From positions 1 through 64,000 of the forward strand of contig DATHUY010000071.1 in NCBI GenBank assembly GCA_035461765.1: a stretch of 64,000 nt of DNA, in the 5' to 3' direction. Position numbers and translations under genes: made by a program. The notes beneath the pieces were generated by a model. The model made no database searches and was not told where the DNA came from. It saw only the letters and a program-made list of their open reading frames with translations. Every line of letters begins with the position of its first letter. Within the stretch, counting starts at the first letter, position 1. Positions 27,775-36,841 of this stretch are shown here, piece after piece. Source of the stretch: Longimicrobiales bacterium. Its GTDB lineage: Bacteria; Gemmatimonadota; Gemmatimonadetes; Longimicrobiales; RSA9.

Positions 27775-30696
27775 CTAGTACCGGAAATCCAGGCCGAGCT
27801 GGAACCGTCGTCCCGGATCGGCCGAGCCGAGGTCCGGCGTCCCGAAGTTCTCGATCAGTCTGCCGTTCGCAGGATCGTCCGGATTGTAGACCCGGTACAG
27901 GTCGCGATACGTCCGGTAGTTCGCATGATCGAACACGTTGATCGCTTCCGCAATCAGCCCGATCTGCCCCTGGCCCGGCAGGTTGAAGCTCTTCTGGAGA
28001 CGCAGGTCGACCTGCCTGAAATCATCAGGATCCTGCGAGTACCAGTCGATGACGGCGCGGCGCGGACCCCACTCGTTCAGCTCGTCCTTTCTGCTGAACG
28101 GCACTCCCGAGCCCCACTGTGCGAGCGTGCTCAGGCGGAAGTCGTACGGCAATCCGACGATGCCGCTCGCAACGATGCGATGCTTCTCGATCGGCGAGTT
28201 CACCTCCGGCCACTGCGACGGATCGTCGAGGAAGTCGAACGAGAAGAAGTCCCAGCCCTTGCGTTTGCCCTGCGCGAACGTGTAGGCCAGGCTGAAGCCC
28301 CAGCGCGATGCTTCGGTGAACACCTTCTCCGCCGTGAGGTCCATCGCGTCGTACGTGCTCTCACCCTCGTCCGTCGACAGCAGCACCTTGTAGCGCGAGC
28401 CGAGCTCCTGCGTGCCTTCGCAGAAGCCGTGCACGCTGTGAGCGCGCGCACAGTACCAGCTCGTGATGTTGCTCGTCCGCACGCCGCGGTATGCGGCGCC
28501 CAGGACCACGTTCGAGACGGTCTGGCGCAGGCCGAAGTTGAACTGATTCGACTTCGGCGGCTCGCTGTCGTTCTTGAGCAGCCAGATCTCGCTCGTGATA
28601 CCCGGGTTCACGCCCGTGCCCGCGTTGTCCACGAGGCCCTGGAGACCCGCGATGCTCTCGTACGACGGGTCCCACAGGATCCGGCCCGTGTTGTTCGGAT
28701 CCGTCGTGAAGTCGAAGTACCGGATGATCCAGTTGAGGCGGAAACGCTCGTCGATGAGGTGATTCCAGATCTCCCGGTCGTAGTACACGCCGAAGCCGCC
28801 GTGCACGATCGTCTGCCCGGTGCCGAGCAGGTCATAGGAGAAGCCGACGCGGGGCTGGAATGCACCCAGATACATCGGCCGGTCTTCGGTGCCTCTCGTG
28901 AAATAGTCTTCGGGATCGCGGCCGGTCGCCTCCAGGATCGGCCCGAGTGCGGTGCGCACACTGTCAGGCGTCACCCACTTGTTGTTGAACATGTTCGTTT
29001 CGGCATCCCAGCGCACGCCGAGGTTGAGCTGGAGCCGGTCCGTAACGTCCCAGTCATCCTGGATGTACGCGCCGAACTGCACGTTGCTCTCCTCCATGCC
29101 GGGATCGCCCGAGCCCCAGCGCGCAAACGCCGGCGCCGACAGGCTCGCATTCACATCATAGAAGAACGTCGGATTGCCATCCTGCCACTTCTCGACCTCG
29201 TAGTTGAGGAAGTCGAGGTTCACGCCGCCCTTGATCACATGGTCGCCCATCCACGTGACACCGTGGCGCGTCAGGTCGTTACGCAGCGCGAGACGATCCT
29301 GCACGAACCGCTGCTCGGAGCTCTTCGCTCCAGTCAGAATCACGCCCATGTACTCGCGGCCCACCGTGCCGGACTCGCCGATTACTGTCGGATTCCACGT
29401 CGAGCGCTGCGCGCTGATCTGCGCCTGATTGAACCACGGCCCTGACGACAGTCCGTGCTGCAGGTTGAGCACGTTGTAGCCGATCTTCACATCCTCAGCC
29501 GACTCGAACGATGTCGTACCGCCGAAGCCGCGCTTGTCGCTTTCGAACCGACCGTTCCAGCTGAGGCTGAGCGTCTGATTGTCGGCCGGCTGATATGACA
29601 GCTTCGCAACGCCCAGATGCGAACGGAACGGCTGGTCGAACGTCCCCTCGTAGAGGCCGAGACGCTGGCCGGTGGAAGGTACGACGGTGTCCGCGAACTC
29701 CGGTCGACCGAGTGTCACGGTCGATGCGCGGTTCTGAATGTTGTTCTCGTAGGCCGCGAAGTAGTGGAGCCGGTCGCGGATGATCGGCCCGCCCGCGCTG
29801 ATGCCCATCTGAAAGCGCTCGTAGTCCGGCTTCGGCACGCAAAAGTCCTCTTCCTCGCAGCGCCGCTCCAGGCCCGGGTTCTCGCCGACCAGATCCTTGT
29901 TCTGACCCAGTATGAAGCCGTTGAGCTGGAAATCGTTCGTGCCGCTCTTCGTCGTTGCGGTCACGATCGCGCTGGCCGCGCGCTGGTACTCCGCCTTGAA
30001 GTTCTGCGTGATGACGCGGAACTCCTGCACCGCGATCTGCGGGAACGGGTTGCCCCGGCTCGCATCCTGGCCGTGCACGCCGCCTTCGAGAATGTCGTTC
30101 TTGAAGCTGGCACCATCGATGAACACGTTGATCTTCGTCGCGGGCAGGCCCGCGGCCGTGATCTGCTTGTTCGTCTCGTTCTGGCTGACCGTGATGCCCG
30201 GCGCGAGACCTGCGAAGTTCAGGAAGTTACGGTCCGGCTGCGGCAGCGAGCGCATCTGCTCCTCCGTCACATTCGTCGCCACCTCCGACGTGCGCGTCTC
30301 GACCGTCCGCGTGCCTACGGCCGTGATGCCTTCCAGTCGCACCGCCTGCGTGGACAGTACGAGATCGATCGTGAGCGACTGGCCAATGAGCACGCGCACC
30401 TGCCGCGACTGCGATCCGTACCCGATCATCTCGACCGTCAGCTCGTACGTCGCCGGCTGCACACCCACGAGCGCGTACGTGCCGTTCTCCAGCGTCACCG
30501 TGCTGCGCTGAGCGCCCGTCTGCGGGTTCTCGAGGCGCAGCTGCGCACCGCCCACCGGCTCACCCGCATCGGTCACCACCCGGCCGCGGATCACTCCCGT
30601 CGTGTTCTGCGCCGCCAGCTCGCTCGAGCCCAGCAGCACGAACAGCGACAGCAGTACGAACGATCCCAGCCCCTTCATTTTCGGTACCTGGATCAT
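27775..30696 (-). CDS. TonB-dependent receptor, Oar-like with carboxypeptidase-regulatory domain
   Basis: 973-residue outer-membrane receptor. ATG 30696 has an ideal AAGGAGG seven bases ahead. Signal peptide about 1-29 (ending ELAAQ). Residues 33-115 are a carboxypeptidase-regulatory-like beta domain (GVIRGRVVTDAGEPVGGAQL). The plug follows (EEQMRSLPQPDRNFLNFAGL, GITVSQN). The rest is a beta-barrel with many aromatic strand ends, and the final residues GRRFQLGLDFRY end in the aromatic residue expected for outer-membrane insertion. It lies directly after the LacI gene (56 bp) and before the GH144 gene, so it probably imports the glucan or its large fragments into the periplasm with energy from TonB. 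No SusD-like partner is next to it. Confidence 0.92.
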   Translation of the reverse strand: MIQVPKMKGLGSFVLLSLFVLLGSSELAAQNTTGVIRGRVVTDAGEPVGGAQLRLENPQTGAQRSTVTLENGTYALVGVQPATYELTVEMIGYGSQSRQVRVLIGQSLTIDLVLSTQAVRLEGITAVGTRTVETRTSEVATNVTEEQMRSLPQPDRNFLNFAGLAPGITVSQNETNKQITAAGLPATKINVFIDGASFKNDILEGGVHGQDASRGNPFPQIAVQEFRVITQNFKAEYQRAASAIVTATTKSGTNDFQLNGFILGQNKDLVGENPGLERRCEEEDFCVPKPDYERFQMGISAGGPIIRDRLHYFAAYENNIQNRASTVTLGRPEFADTVVPSTGQRLGLYEGTFDQPFRSHLGVAKLSYQPADNQTLSLSWNGRFESDKRGFGGTTSFESAEDVKIGYNVLNLQHGLSSGPWFNQAQISAQRSTWNPTVIGESGTVGREYMGVILTGAKSSEQRFVQDRLALRNDLTRHGVTWMGDHVIKGGVNLDFLNYEVEKWQDGNPTFFYDVNASLSAPAFARWGSGDPGMEESNVQFGAYIQDDWDVTDRLQLNLGVRWDAETNMFNNKWVTPDSVRTALGPILEATGRDPEDYFTRGTEDRPMYLGAFQPRVGFSYDLLGTGQTIVHGGFGVYYDREIWNHLIDERFRLNWIIRYFDFTTDPNNTGRILWDPSYESIAGLQGLVDNAGTGVNPGITSEIWLLKNDSEPPKSNQFNFGLRQTVSNVVLGAAYRGVRTSNITSWYCARAHSVHGFCEGTQELGSRYKVLLSTDEGESTYDAMDLTAEKVFTEASRWGFSLAYTFAQGKRKGWDFFSFDFLDDPSQWPEVNSPIEKHRIVASGIVGLPYDFRLSTLAQWGSGVPFSRKDELNEWGPRRAVIDWYSQDPDDFRQVDLRLQKSFNLPGQGQIGLIAEAINVFDHANYRTYRDLYRVYNPDDPANGRLIENFGTPDLGSADPGRRFQLGLDFRY

Positions 30697-30752
30697 GAGT
30701 CTGCCTCCTTGATCGGTTTGTGCATCATCACATCCCACCTGACCTGCGTTCC

Positions 30753-31763
30753 TCACACGCGCTGCGCGGCACCACACGACCTCCTGACCGTCAGCTCCGT
30801 CGGCAGCAGCTCCTGCCGGCGCGTCACCTGGCCCCGCGATGACATCATTTCGAAGAGCCGGCGCGTCGCACGTCCGCCCAGCTCCGGCATTGACACCCGC
30901 ACCGTCGTGAGCGGCGGCGTCACGTACCGCGCGATCGGGATGTCATCGAATCCCACTACCGCCATCTGCTCCGGCACCCGCACACCCGCCTCTCCGAGCG
31001 CGCTCAACGCGCCAATCGCCATCGAGTCATTTGCCGCGAACAGCGCCGTCACCGGCTCGGCCAGCTCCAGCAGCCGCGACGCCGCGGCATGTCCCGACGA
31101 CTCGGAGAAGTCACCCCCGACTTCCAGCTCGGCAGTCGGCTCCACACCCGCCGCACGCAGCGCCTCGTGCGCACCCCGCAGTCGCTCGCGCGCATCATGG
31201 TTCCGCATCGGGCCCGTGATGAGCCCGATCCGGCGATGACCCAGCTTCAGCAGATGCTCCGTGACGGCGTAGGCACCGCCGCGATTGTCGATGTTCAGGG
31301 AGTCACAGGTCCGATCGTCACTCTCACAGTTGAGGAGCACGACCGGCAGGGATTCCGGGAGATTGCGTGACAGCGTGGTGGCATCGAGGTCCGGGGACAT
31401 CACGATCAGACCGTCGACACGGCCGCGCATTGCGCGCAGCGCCGCTTCGATCTCCGCCTTTTCGTTGTGCGAGCTCGATACCAGCAGGTGCCAGCCCGAC
31501 TCCTGCACGACCTGGTCAATACCGCGAATCACTTCCGAGAAGAACTCGCCATACAGGTCCGGCAGCACCACGCCCACCGTCTGCGTGCGTCGCGTGCTCA
31601 GCGTCCGCGCCGCGCTGTTCGGGATGTAGCGCAGCCGCCTCGCCACATCATCGATCCGGCGCCGCGTGTCCTCGCGCACCGGCCCGCTGTTGTTGAACAC
31701 GCGCGATACCGTCGCGACCGACACACCGGCCTCACGCGCCACATCCCTGATCGTCGCCGACAC
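30753..31763 (-). CDS. LacI-family transcriptional repressor of the glucan locus
   Basis: 336 residues. Residues 3-50 are the LacI helix-turn-helix and hinge (TIRDVAREAGVSVATVSRVF, then RRLRYIPNSAARTL with the hinge-helix positions conserved). Residues 60-330 form the two-lobe periplasmic-binding-like sensor (VGVVLPDLYGEFFSEVIRGI, GLITGP, AANDSMAIGAL, VVGFDDIPIARYVTPPLTTV). It heads a minus-strand run that goes through the TonB receptor, GH144, esterase, ABC importer, glycosidase-like protein and GH94. Two matching operator sites and a strong promoter lie upstream, so it probably represses itself and the operon until an oligosaccharide or sugar phosphate binds. Confidence 0.94.
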   Translation of the reverse strand: MSATIRDVAREAGVSVATVSRVFNNSGPVREDTRRRIDDVARRLRYIPNSAARTLSTRRTQTVGVVLPDLYGEFFSEVIRGIDQVVQESGWHLLVSSSHNEKAEIEAALRAMRGRVDGLIVMSPDLDATTLSRNLPESLPVVLLNCESDDRTCDSLNIDNRGGAYAVTEHLLKLGHRRIGLITGPMRNHDARERLRGAHEALRAAGVEPTAELEVGGDFSESSGHAAASRLLELAEPVTALFAANDSMAIGALSALGEAGVRVPEQMAVVGFDDIPIARYVTPPLTTVRVSMPELGGRATRRLFEMMSSRGQVTRRQELLPTELTVRRSCGAAQRV

Positions 31764-31805
31764 AGCCCCTCCTGGGGTCGTCGAACGGAACCGCGCCCCG
31801 GCGTC

Positions 31806-31819
31806 TGTAACCGTTTACA
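31806..31819. promoter_or_regulatory. LacI-type operator O2 in the leader
   Basis: TGTAACCGTTTACA is an almost perfect 14-bp palindrome of the LacI-family type (central CG, one mismatched pair). It lies between the predicted transcription start and the lacI-like start codon, 47 bp from the second site. Confidence 0.65.
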
Positions 31820-31852
31820 GCCGGGCAGACAGCAGTGGCTCGCGGCACGGAG

Positions 31853-31866
31853 TGGAAGCGGTTACA
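31853..31866. promoter_or_regulatory. LacI-type operator O1 overlapping the -10 box
   Basis: TGGAAGCGGTTACA matches 12 of 14 positions of the reverse complement of the other operator and touches the -10 hexamer at 31866-31871, a position that would block RNA polymerase. The two sites have a centre-to-centre distance of 47 bp. Confidence 0.6.
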
Positions 31867-31895
31867 TAGTACCGCTACCTGCATCCCGGAGTCAA
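31866..31895 (-). promoter_or_regulatory. Promoter of the LacI/glucan operon
   Basis: On the minus strand TTGACT (31890-31895) and TACTAT (31866-31871) are separated by 18 bp, close to the sigma-70 consensus. Transcription would begin near 31859, giving a leader of about 95 nt that contains operator O2. Confidence 0.6.
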
Positions 31896-31929
31896 CGATT
31901 ATGGGCTGAGGGCTGCCCGCGCCTGGGGA

Positions 31930-32934
31930 CTAAGGTGCCTGCTGCGAAGGACTTACACCCCGAGCGGACGAGCGGCCCAGGAGCGGGAACAGGATGGCCG
32001 CCAGACCGACGGGCACATAGAACGTGAACAGGCGCCAGGCGGCTGTGGCGAGGCCAATGAATCCGGAGGGGAGGAGGGTGGCATAGACGGCGGTGAACGC
32101 GACCTCGGCGCCGCCGGCGGCGCCGGGCGTGGGGACGAAGGACATCATGGTGAAGACGACCCACTGGAGCAGCCAGAACAGCACGGGATCGAACGGCACA
32201 CCGAGGAAGAGCGCGAGGGCCGTGATGACGGAGTAGCGAGCGATCCAGTGCAGCGCGGTGAGCGTCAGGGTGAGTGCGAAGCGGGCCTTGCCGCGATCCA
32301 TGATGAGGGTGAGCGCAGCGTGCGCGTCGTCGAGCACTCGGCGGAGCCGTCTGCGTGTGCGTCCCCAGATGCGAAGGCTCAGGGTTCGAACGCGGGTACC
32401 CGCGTGGCCGCGGAGTGCGCCGCGGCCGAGGAGCCACGCAATGGCCGTAACGAGGATGGCGATACCGAGCACGGTCAGGACGTTCTCGCTGAGCAGTCGT
32501 GTGCTGCTGGCGACGACGGGCAGCCGCCAGGCGGCGGTCCAGACGACGGCGATAGGGAGCGCGAGCGCGAAGAACACCGCGTCCTCGAATTTCGGCATGA
32601 GTGCGAGCGTAGCGGCCTGTCCGGGTTTGACGCCGTGGCGCACGAGCATTCCCCAGCGGAACGCCTCCCCGCCGATGGCGGTCGGTGAAACGGCGGATCC
32701 GAGGTCGACGACGAGCGTCATGCGGAGCAGCTCTATCGCGGGGACGCGGTGTCCGAGGAATCGGGACCAGACGAGCAGGCGCAGGGACCCGGTGACCCAG
32801 GGTACGAGCGTGAGTGCGAGCGCGGCGAGCAGATACGTACGTGGCAGCGCGTCGAGCGACTGGAGCAGTGCGCGATCGGTGCCGAGCCAGGTGTAGGCGA
32901 TGTTACCGAGCACACCCAGTGGCAGGACGAGCAA
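31930..32934 (-). CDS. Flippase-like membrane protein (lysylphosphatidylglycerol synthase TM region / UPF0104)
   Basis: About 334 residues with seven to eight predicted helices. The family hallmarks are a helix with DLGSAVSPTAIGGEAFRWGM near residue 75, the block ATLALMPKFEDAVFF, and the late SFVPTPGAAGGAEVAF. Members of this group (MprF N-terminal half, AglD-like) are linked to flipping of lipids or polyprenyl-linked sugars. TTG 32934 is the listed start, but the frame stays open upstream and translation may begin a few codons earlier, nearer the stop of the glycosyltransferase. It is the last gene of a three-gene set with two GT4 glycosyltransferases, suggesting glycolipid or surface-glycan assembly. 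Confidence 0.82.
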   Translation of the reverse strand: MLVLPLGVLGNIAYTWLGTDRALLQSLDALPRTYLLAALALTLVPWVTGSLRLLVWSRFLGHRVPAIELLRMTLVVDLGSAVSPTAIGGEAFRWGMLVRHGVKPGQAATLALMPKFEDAVFFALALPIAVVWTAAWRLPVVASSTRLLSENVLTVLGIAILVTAIAWLLGRGALRGHAGTRVRTLSLRIWGRTRRRLRRVLDDAHAALTLIMDRGKARFALTLTLTALHWIARYSVITALALFLGVPFDPVLFWLLQWVVFTMMSFVPTPGAAGGAEVAFTAVYATLLPSGFIGLATAAWRLFTFYVPVGLAAILFPLLGRSSARGVSPSQQAP

Positions 32935-32975
32935 CGCAATGCGGAACGCGCGCTGTCCGGCTCCGCTGCGCGGCT

Positions 32976-34121
32976 TCAGCGTGAGCGGTAGATCTGCAGC
33001 AGTGTCTGGAACGTGCGCCTCCAGGAGAATTCCGCTTCGACGCGCGTGCGCGCGCGCTGCCCCATGCGGCGCCAGTCGTCACGCGGCGTTGCGCTGATGC
33101 GGTCCGCCATGGCCGCGGGCGTGTCCGGGTCGACGAGGAAGCCATCCACGCCGTCCACAACGCGGTCGACCATTGCGCCCGCCCGTACGCCGACAACGGG
33201 CAGGCCGCACGCCTGTGCCTCGACGACGGACAGTCCGAATGTCTCGTGCGCCATGGCGGACACATAGATGTCGCAGGTCGCGAGGAGCGCGGCCAGCTCG
33301 GCCCTGTCCTGTACGAACGGTATCACGCGGGCACGCGGATCGGCCTGCGCGCGCTCCTCCAGATGTGCGCGCATGGGGCCTTCTCCCGCGATCACCAGGC
33401 GCGCATTGAGATGTGCGGGCAGCCGATCGAACGCGTCGAAGACGATGTCGGGACGCTTCTCCGCGTCGAGCCGGCCGGCATAGACCATCACGAGATCGTC
33501 ATCGCCCGCGCCGAGTCGCGTGCGCACGTCCGGCGAGCGGCGTGCCGGCGAGAAGGTGTCGAGGTCCACTCCGAGCGGCACGTACATCGCCTGTGGCAGA
33601 CCCATGTCGTGCAGCCGGTCGCGCATGACGGGCGAGATGGCGACGACGATATCGCACCGCCCGTACAGCGCGCGCAGATAGCGCTCGGCGACGTGCCGGG
33701 CCGCGCCGGCGACGTGGCGCCCTGCACGTTTGCGCAGCGGCGTCTCGACGTAGGCCACCGGCAGATCCGTCATGTACAGTGCACTGACCACTGCCGGATG
33801 CCTGCGCCGGTGCCACAGCGCCGTCCACGGGAGGTTGTACGCGCAGTGCACCTCGATGACGTCCGGCAGCTCATCGCGCAGAATGCGCAGCACGCGGTTC
33901 GAGCGGTACAGCAGGCGGTACATCGCGGAACCCGGCAGCAGCGGTGACGCGACGGTGTAGGTGGTTAGCGGACCGTCACGCGTCACGGCGTCTTCCGCGC
34001 CGGGCACGATCAGCACGTGCTCGAGCCCCTGCTCGCGGCACCAGTCGCGCTCCGCATGCAGCATTGTCCGCACGCCGCCGCCCGTCGGCGCGTACGACTG
34101 TGTGACGGCGCAGAGTTTCAC
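32976..34121 (-). CDS. GT4-family glycosyltransferase
   Basis: 381 residues, starting at GTG 34121, which overlaps the stop of the upstream glycosyltransferase as GTGA. The N-terminal acceptor domain begins MKLCAVTQSYAPTGGGVRTM with the glycine-rich loop of GT4 enzymes. The C-terminal nucleotide-sugar domain has VYAGRLDAEKRPDIVFDAF and the E-x7-E motif HETFGLSVVEAQACGLPVVG. It adds a sugar from an activated donor to a lipid or glycan acceptor on the cytosolic side. Donor and acceptor are not identifiable. Confidence 0.9.
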   Translation of the reverse strand: MKLCAVTQSYAPTGGGVRTMLHAERDWCREQGLEHVLIVPGAEDAVTRDGPLTTYTVASPLLPGSAMYRLLYRSNRVLRILRDELPDVIEVHCAYNLPWTALWHRRRHPAVVSALYMTDLPVAYVETPLRKRAGRHVAGAARHVAERYLRALYGRCDIVVAISPVMRDRLHDMGLPQAMYVPLGVDLDTFSPARRSPDVRTRLGAGDDDLVMVYAGRLDAEKRPDIVFDAFDRLPAHLNARLVIAGEGPMRAHLEERAQADPRARVIPFVQDRAELAALLATCDIYVSAMAHETFGLSVVEAQACGLPVVGVRAGAMVDRVVDGVDGFLVDPDTPAAMADRISATPRDDWRRMGQRARTRVEAEFSWRRTFQTLLQIYRSR

Positions 34122-35266
34122 GCCCAGCGTCTGACGGGTTCGGGCCGGCTGCCCGCGATCCTGCCGTATTCGCACAGGAGAACGGAGTTGACGGCTGCCC
34201 AGCTCCGCTCCAGGGCGCGCTGCCGCGCCGCACGGCCCATCGCCGTGCGCAGCTCGTGATCGGCGACGAGGCGCTCCACCTTGTCGGCGAAGTCCACGGG
34301 GTCGTTGGCGCGCGCGACCAGCCCGCTGCGCTCGTTCTCGATCACACTCTGCGGTCCGCCCCGATCCGACACGACGGCAGGCACACCCGACGCCATCGAC
34401 TCCTGCACCACGTTGGCGAACGTTTCTGTCGTCGAGGGGAACACGAAGATGTCGGCGGAGGCATACCAGCGGGAGAGATCGGGACCGGACTGATGTCCGG
34501 CAAAATGCGCGTGCGGCAGATCGTGCTCGAGCCGCTTTCGCATCGGTCCATCGCCGACGAGGGCCAGACGATACGGAACGTTGCGCGCGCGCAGCTCGCG
34601 ATCCATGGCAACGAAGTCGGCCATGTCCTTTTCCTTCACGAGCCGGCTCACGAGCAGCACGAGCGGCGTGCGTGCATCCGCACCCAGGCGCGCACGCAGC
34701 GCTGCATCGCGCCATTCGGGCGCGAACCGGCGCGAGTCCACTCCGCGCGACCAGAGCCGCACGTTCGTGATGCCGTGCTCGTTCAGCTCCTCGATGATGC
34801 TCGTCGACGGCGCGAACGTGGCCGTGCAGCGGCAGTAGAACCAGCGCAGGATGCCCCAGCCCATGCGCTCGAGGCGGCCTACGCGGTAATACGGGAAGTA
34901 CGCGACGAAGTGGGTATGGAACGTCGCCACCACGGGTATCCCCCGAGCCCGTGCATAGGCCTGTGCCCAGATGGCCATGGGCGTGGGACTGACGACGTGC
35001 ACGATGTCCGGCTCCCACGCATCCAGCTCGGCCGCGATGCGGCGGCCGCCCGGCAGACTCACGCGGTAGTCGCGGTAGAGCGGGAAGGTGAACGAGCGCA
35101 CCTTGCGCGTGCGGTGTTGCCAGGGAATCTCCGGGGGAGGGACGAACGGCGCGTATACGCGGAAATCGATTCCCTCCTCTTCCAGGGCCGCGAACAGATG
35201 ACCGAGCGTATGCGACACGCCGTCGACGAGCGGCAGCAGACTCTCGGTAAAGAACGCGATTCTCAT
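34118..35266 (-). CDS. GT4-family glycosyltransferase, alpha-mannosyl/glucosyl-lipid type
   Basis: 382 residues. ATG 35266 starts the typical N-terminus MRIAFFTESLLPLVDGVSHT, a form seen in MgtA/PimB-like enzymes that glycosylate diacylglycerol or phosphatidylinositol. The donor domain includes LVSRLVKEKDMADF and the E-x7-E block TETFANVVQESMASGVPAVV. The neighbouring second GT4 and flippase-like gene suggest stepwise synthesis of a glycolipid. The 168 bp upstream, to the erythromycin-esterase-like gene, hold no recognisable gene. Confidence 0.9.
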   Translation of the reverse strand: MRIAFFTESLLPLVDGVSHTLGHLFAALEEEGIDFRVYAPFVPPPEIPWQHRTRKVRSFTFPLYRDYRVSLPGGRRIAAELDAWEPDIVHVVSPTPMAIWAQAYARARGIPVVATFHTHFVAYFPYYRVGRLERMGWGILRWFYCRCTATFAPSTSIIEELNEHGITNVRLWSRGVDSRRFAPEWRDAALRARLGADARTPLVLLVSRLVKEKDMADFVAMDRELRARNVPYRLALVGDGPMRKRLEHDLPHAHFAGHQSGPDLSRWYASADIFVFPSTTETFANVVQESMASGVPAVVSDRGGPQSVIENERSGLVARANDPVDFADKVERLVADHELRTAMGRAARQRALERSWAAVNSVLLCEYGRIAGSRPEPVRRWA

Positions 35267-35434
35267 CCAGATGATCCCCGTATGCTGCGCTCCGGTCCGT
35301 CCCGCCGGTGCCGTCGTTCCGGCCCTGTGCCGGCGGCAGATCCCGTTGAATGGCCCTGTCTCGCAAGGTCCGGCCGCAGCGGGCGATGCGCAAGCCACGG
35401 GCCGCGAAGTGCGTGCGGAGTATGACGGCCCTGC

Positions 35435-36739
35435 TCACTGGCCGGTCGGATACGTCTCCGGCGCCTCGCCGTCGAGCCGCGCCCGCATGTGCAGCGGACG
35501 CAGCGCCGTGGTCCGCTCCAGGTGGATGAAGGCGTCATACCGGGCGGGCATCACGGTAGGCACATAATTGCCGTACCGCTCGCGCGACGGGTGATACACG
35601 ACGCCGATGGCGCGATGGTCCCGCGGCCCATCGAAGTCCGCGGCACCCTCCAGGTCGGCCGTCAGCATCAGCAGATCGTCGCCGACCGCTTCATGCAGGA
35701 GCGATTCCCAGCTGCCTTCGCGCGCGGGCGGTACCCGCATGCGCTCCATCGGCTCGCCCCACCCGCTACCCGCGATCACGCTCCCCTCGTAGCCGCCGAA
35801 GCCGACGAGCACGACACTGCCGGGGCCCCACGTCTCACGCGCGATCTGGCCGATGTTCGTCATTCCCGCGGCCGCCATGTCGGTCGCCCGCGCGTCGCCG
35901 ATGTGGGTGTTGTGCTCCCACACCACCGCCTTTGCGTCCGTGCCGTGAAACGCGAGCAGACGCTCCAGGGTCTCCGCCATGTGCGTGTCCCGGACGTTCC
36001 ATGACTTCGACCCGCCCCGCACCATCGTTCGGTAGTACAGCTCCGCATTGCGCGCGACGAGCGCGTTCTGCTCGGCATTGAAGTATGCTTCCCTGCCGTC
36101 CTCCGCATACTGCGGCGCCTTGCGGCGCAGCTCCCGCAGGATCGCGATCGTCTCGTCCTCGCATGACGTCGGCACCACCGCCGTCGCCATCGCATACTCC
36201 TGCGCGTCGTCGCGGTACGGATCGAAGCAGCCGTATGCAGTCCGCGCGGTGCGGGCGGCCTCTGGATCGATGCGGTCGAGGTAGTCGAGCACGGCATGCA
36301 TGCTGTCCCACAGCGAGTAGACATCGAGGCCATAGAATCCGACCTGGCGGGCCGGCGGCCGGTTCGCGTTATGGCGCTGCAACCAGGTTGCAAGCGCGAC
36401 GATCTCCTCGTTCGCCCACATCCAGGTCGGCCAGCGCGAGAACGCGTGCAGCACCTCCCGGGCATCGGATGCCGCACCGTCGTAGCCCTTCACGAAGCGG
36501 TTCACGGTGTAGCAGTCAGGCCAGTCCCCTTCGACCGCAATGAAGTCGAAGCCCTTCTCGCTGATGAGGCGCCGCGTGATCCGATCGCGCCAGATGTAAT
36601 ACTCGGACGTGCCGTGCGACGCTTCGCCGAGCATCACGACGTGCGCGTCGCCGATCCGCTCGAGCAGCGGGTCGAGATCGCTGTCGTCAGCGAGCGGCCG
36701 CGCAATCCGGCGAAGTCGGTCTGCGAGAGGCTCGGACAC
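35435..36739 (-). CDS. Erythromycin esterase superfamily protein
   Basis: 434 residues. GTG 36739 has AAAGGAG six bases ahead. The protein has the Ere-superfamily active-site blocks: LGEASHGTSEY near residue 37 (catalytic His42 and Glu39), FIAVEGDWPDCYTVN, and the late VVWEHNTHIGDARATDM with its two histidines. True macrolide esterases belong to this superfamily, but most chromosomal members have unknown substrates. Nothing here (no mobile element, no other resistance gene) points to macrolide resistance. Cytosolic. It is divergent from the ABC operon across 180 bp that hold a repeat. Confidence 0.87.
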   Translation of the reverse strand: MSEPLADRLRRIARPLADDSDLDPLLERIGDAHVVMLGEASHGTSEYYIWRDRITRRLISEKGFDFIAVEGDWPDCYTVNRFVKGYDGAASDAREVLHAFSRWPTWMWANEEIVALATWLQRHNANRPPARQVGFYGLDVYSLWDSMHAVLDYLDRIDPEAARTARTAYGCFDPYRDDAQEYAMATAVVPTSCEDETIAILRELRRKAPQYAEDGREAYFNAEQNALVARNAELYYRTMVRGGSKSWNVRDTHMAETLERLLAFHGTDAKAVVWEHNTHIGDARATDMAAAGMTNIGQIARETWGPGSVVLVGFGGYEGSVIAGSGWGEPMERMRVPPAREGSWESLLHEAVGDDLLMLTADLEGAADFDGPRDHRAIGVVYHPSRERYGNYVPTVMPARYDAFIHLERTTALRPLHMRARLDGEAPETYPTGQ

Positions 36740-36777
36740 GGCTGGCTCCTTTCAGACGGGGCGGCTGGCCGTCGGCG

Positions 36778-36841
36778 GTCGTCGGCTGCCCGTCGGCTGG
36801 GTCGTCGGCTGCCCGTCGGCTGGCCGTCGGCTGGCCGTCGG
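36778..36841. repeat. Short tandem repeat in intergenic region
   Basis: A 23-bp unit (GTCGTCGGCTGCCCGTCGGC plus TGG) occurs twice in tandem at 36778-36823, followed by further copies of an 11-bp part of it (CCGTCGGCTGG). It lies between two divergent genes and leads straight into the left arm of the palindrome at 36837. Confidence 0.7.

Noticed and set aside
35435-36739. Macrolide resistance gene
   Set aside because: Superfamily membership only; no mobile element or resistance context, and most chromosomal members have other unknown substrates.
36778-36841. CRISPR-like repeats
   Set aside because: Units are adjacent without unique spacers and only 11-23 bp long; no cas genes.
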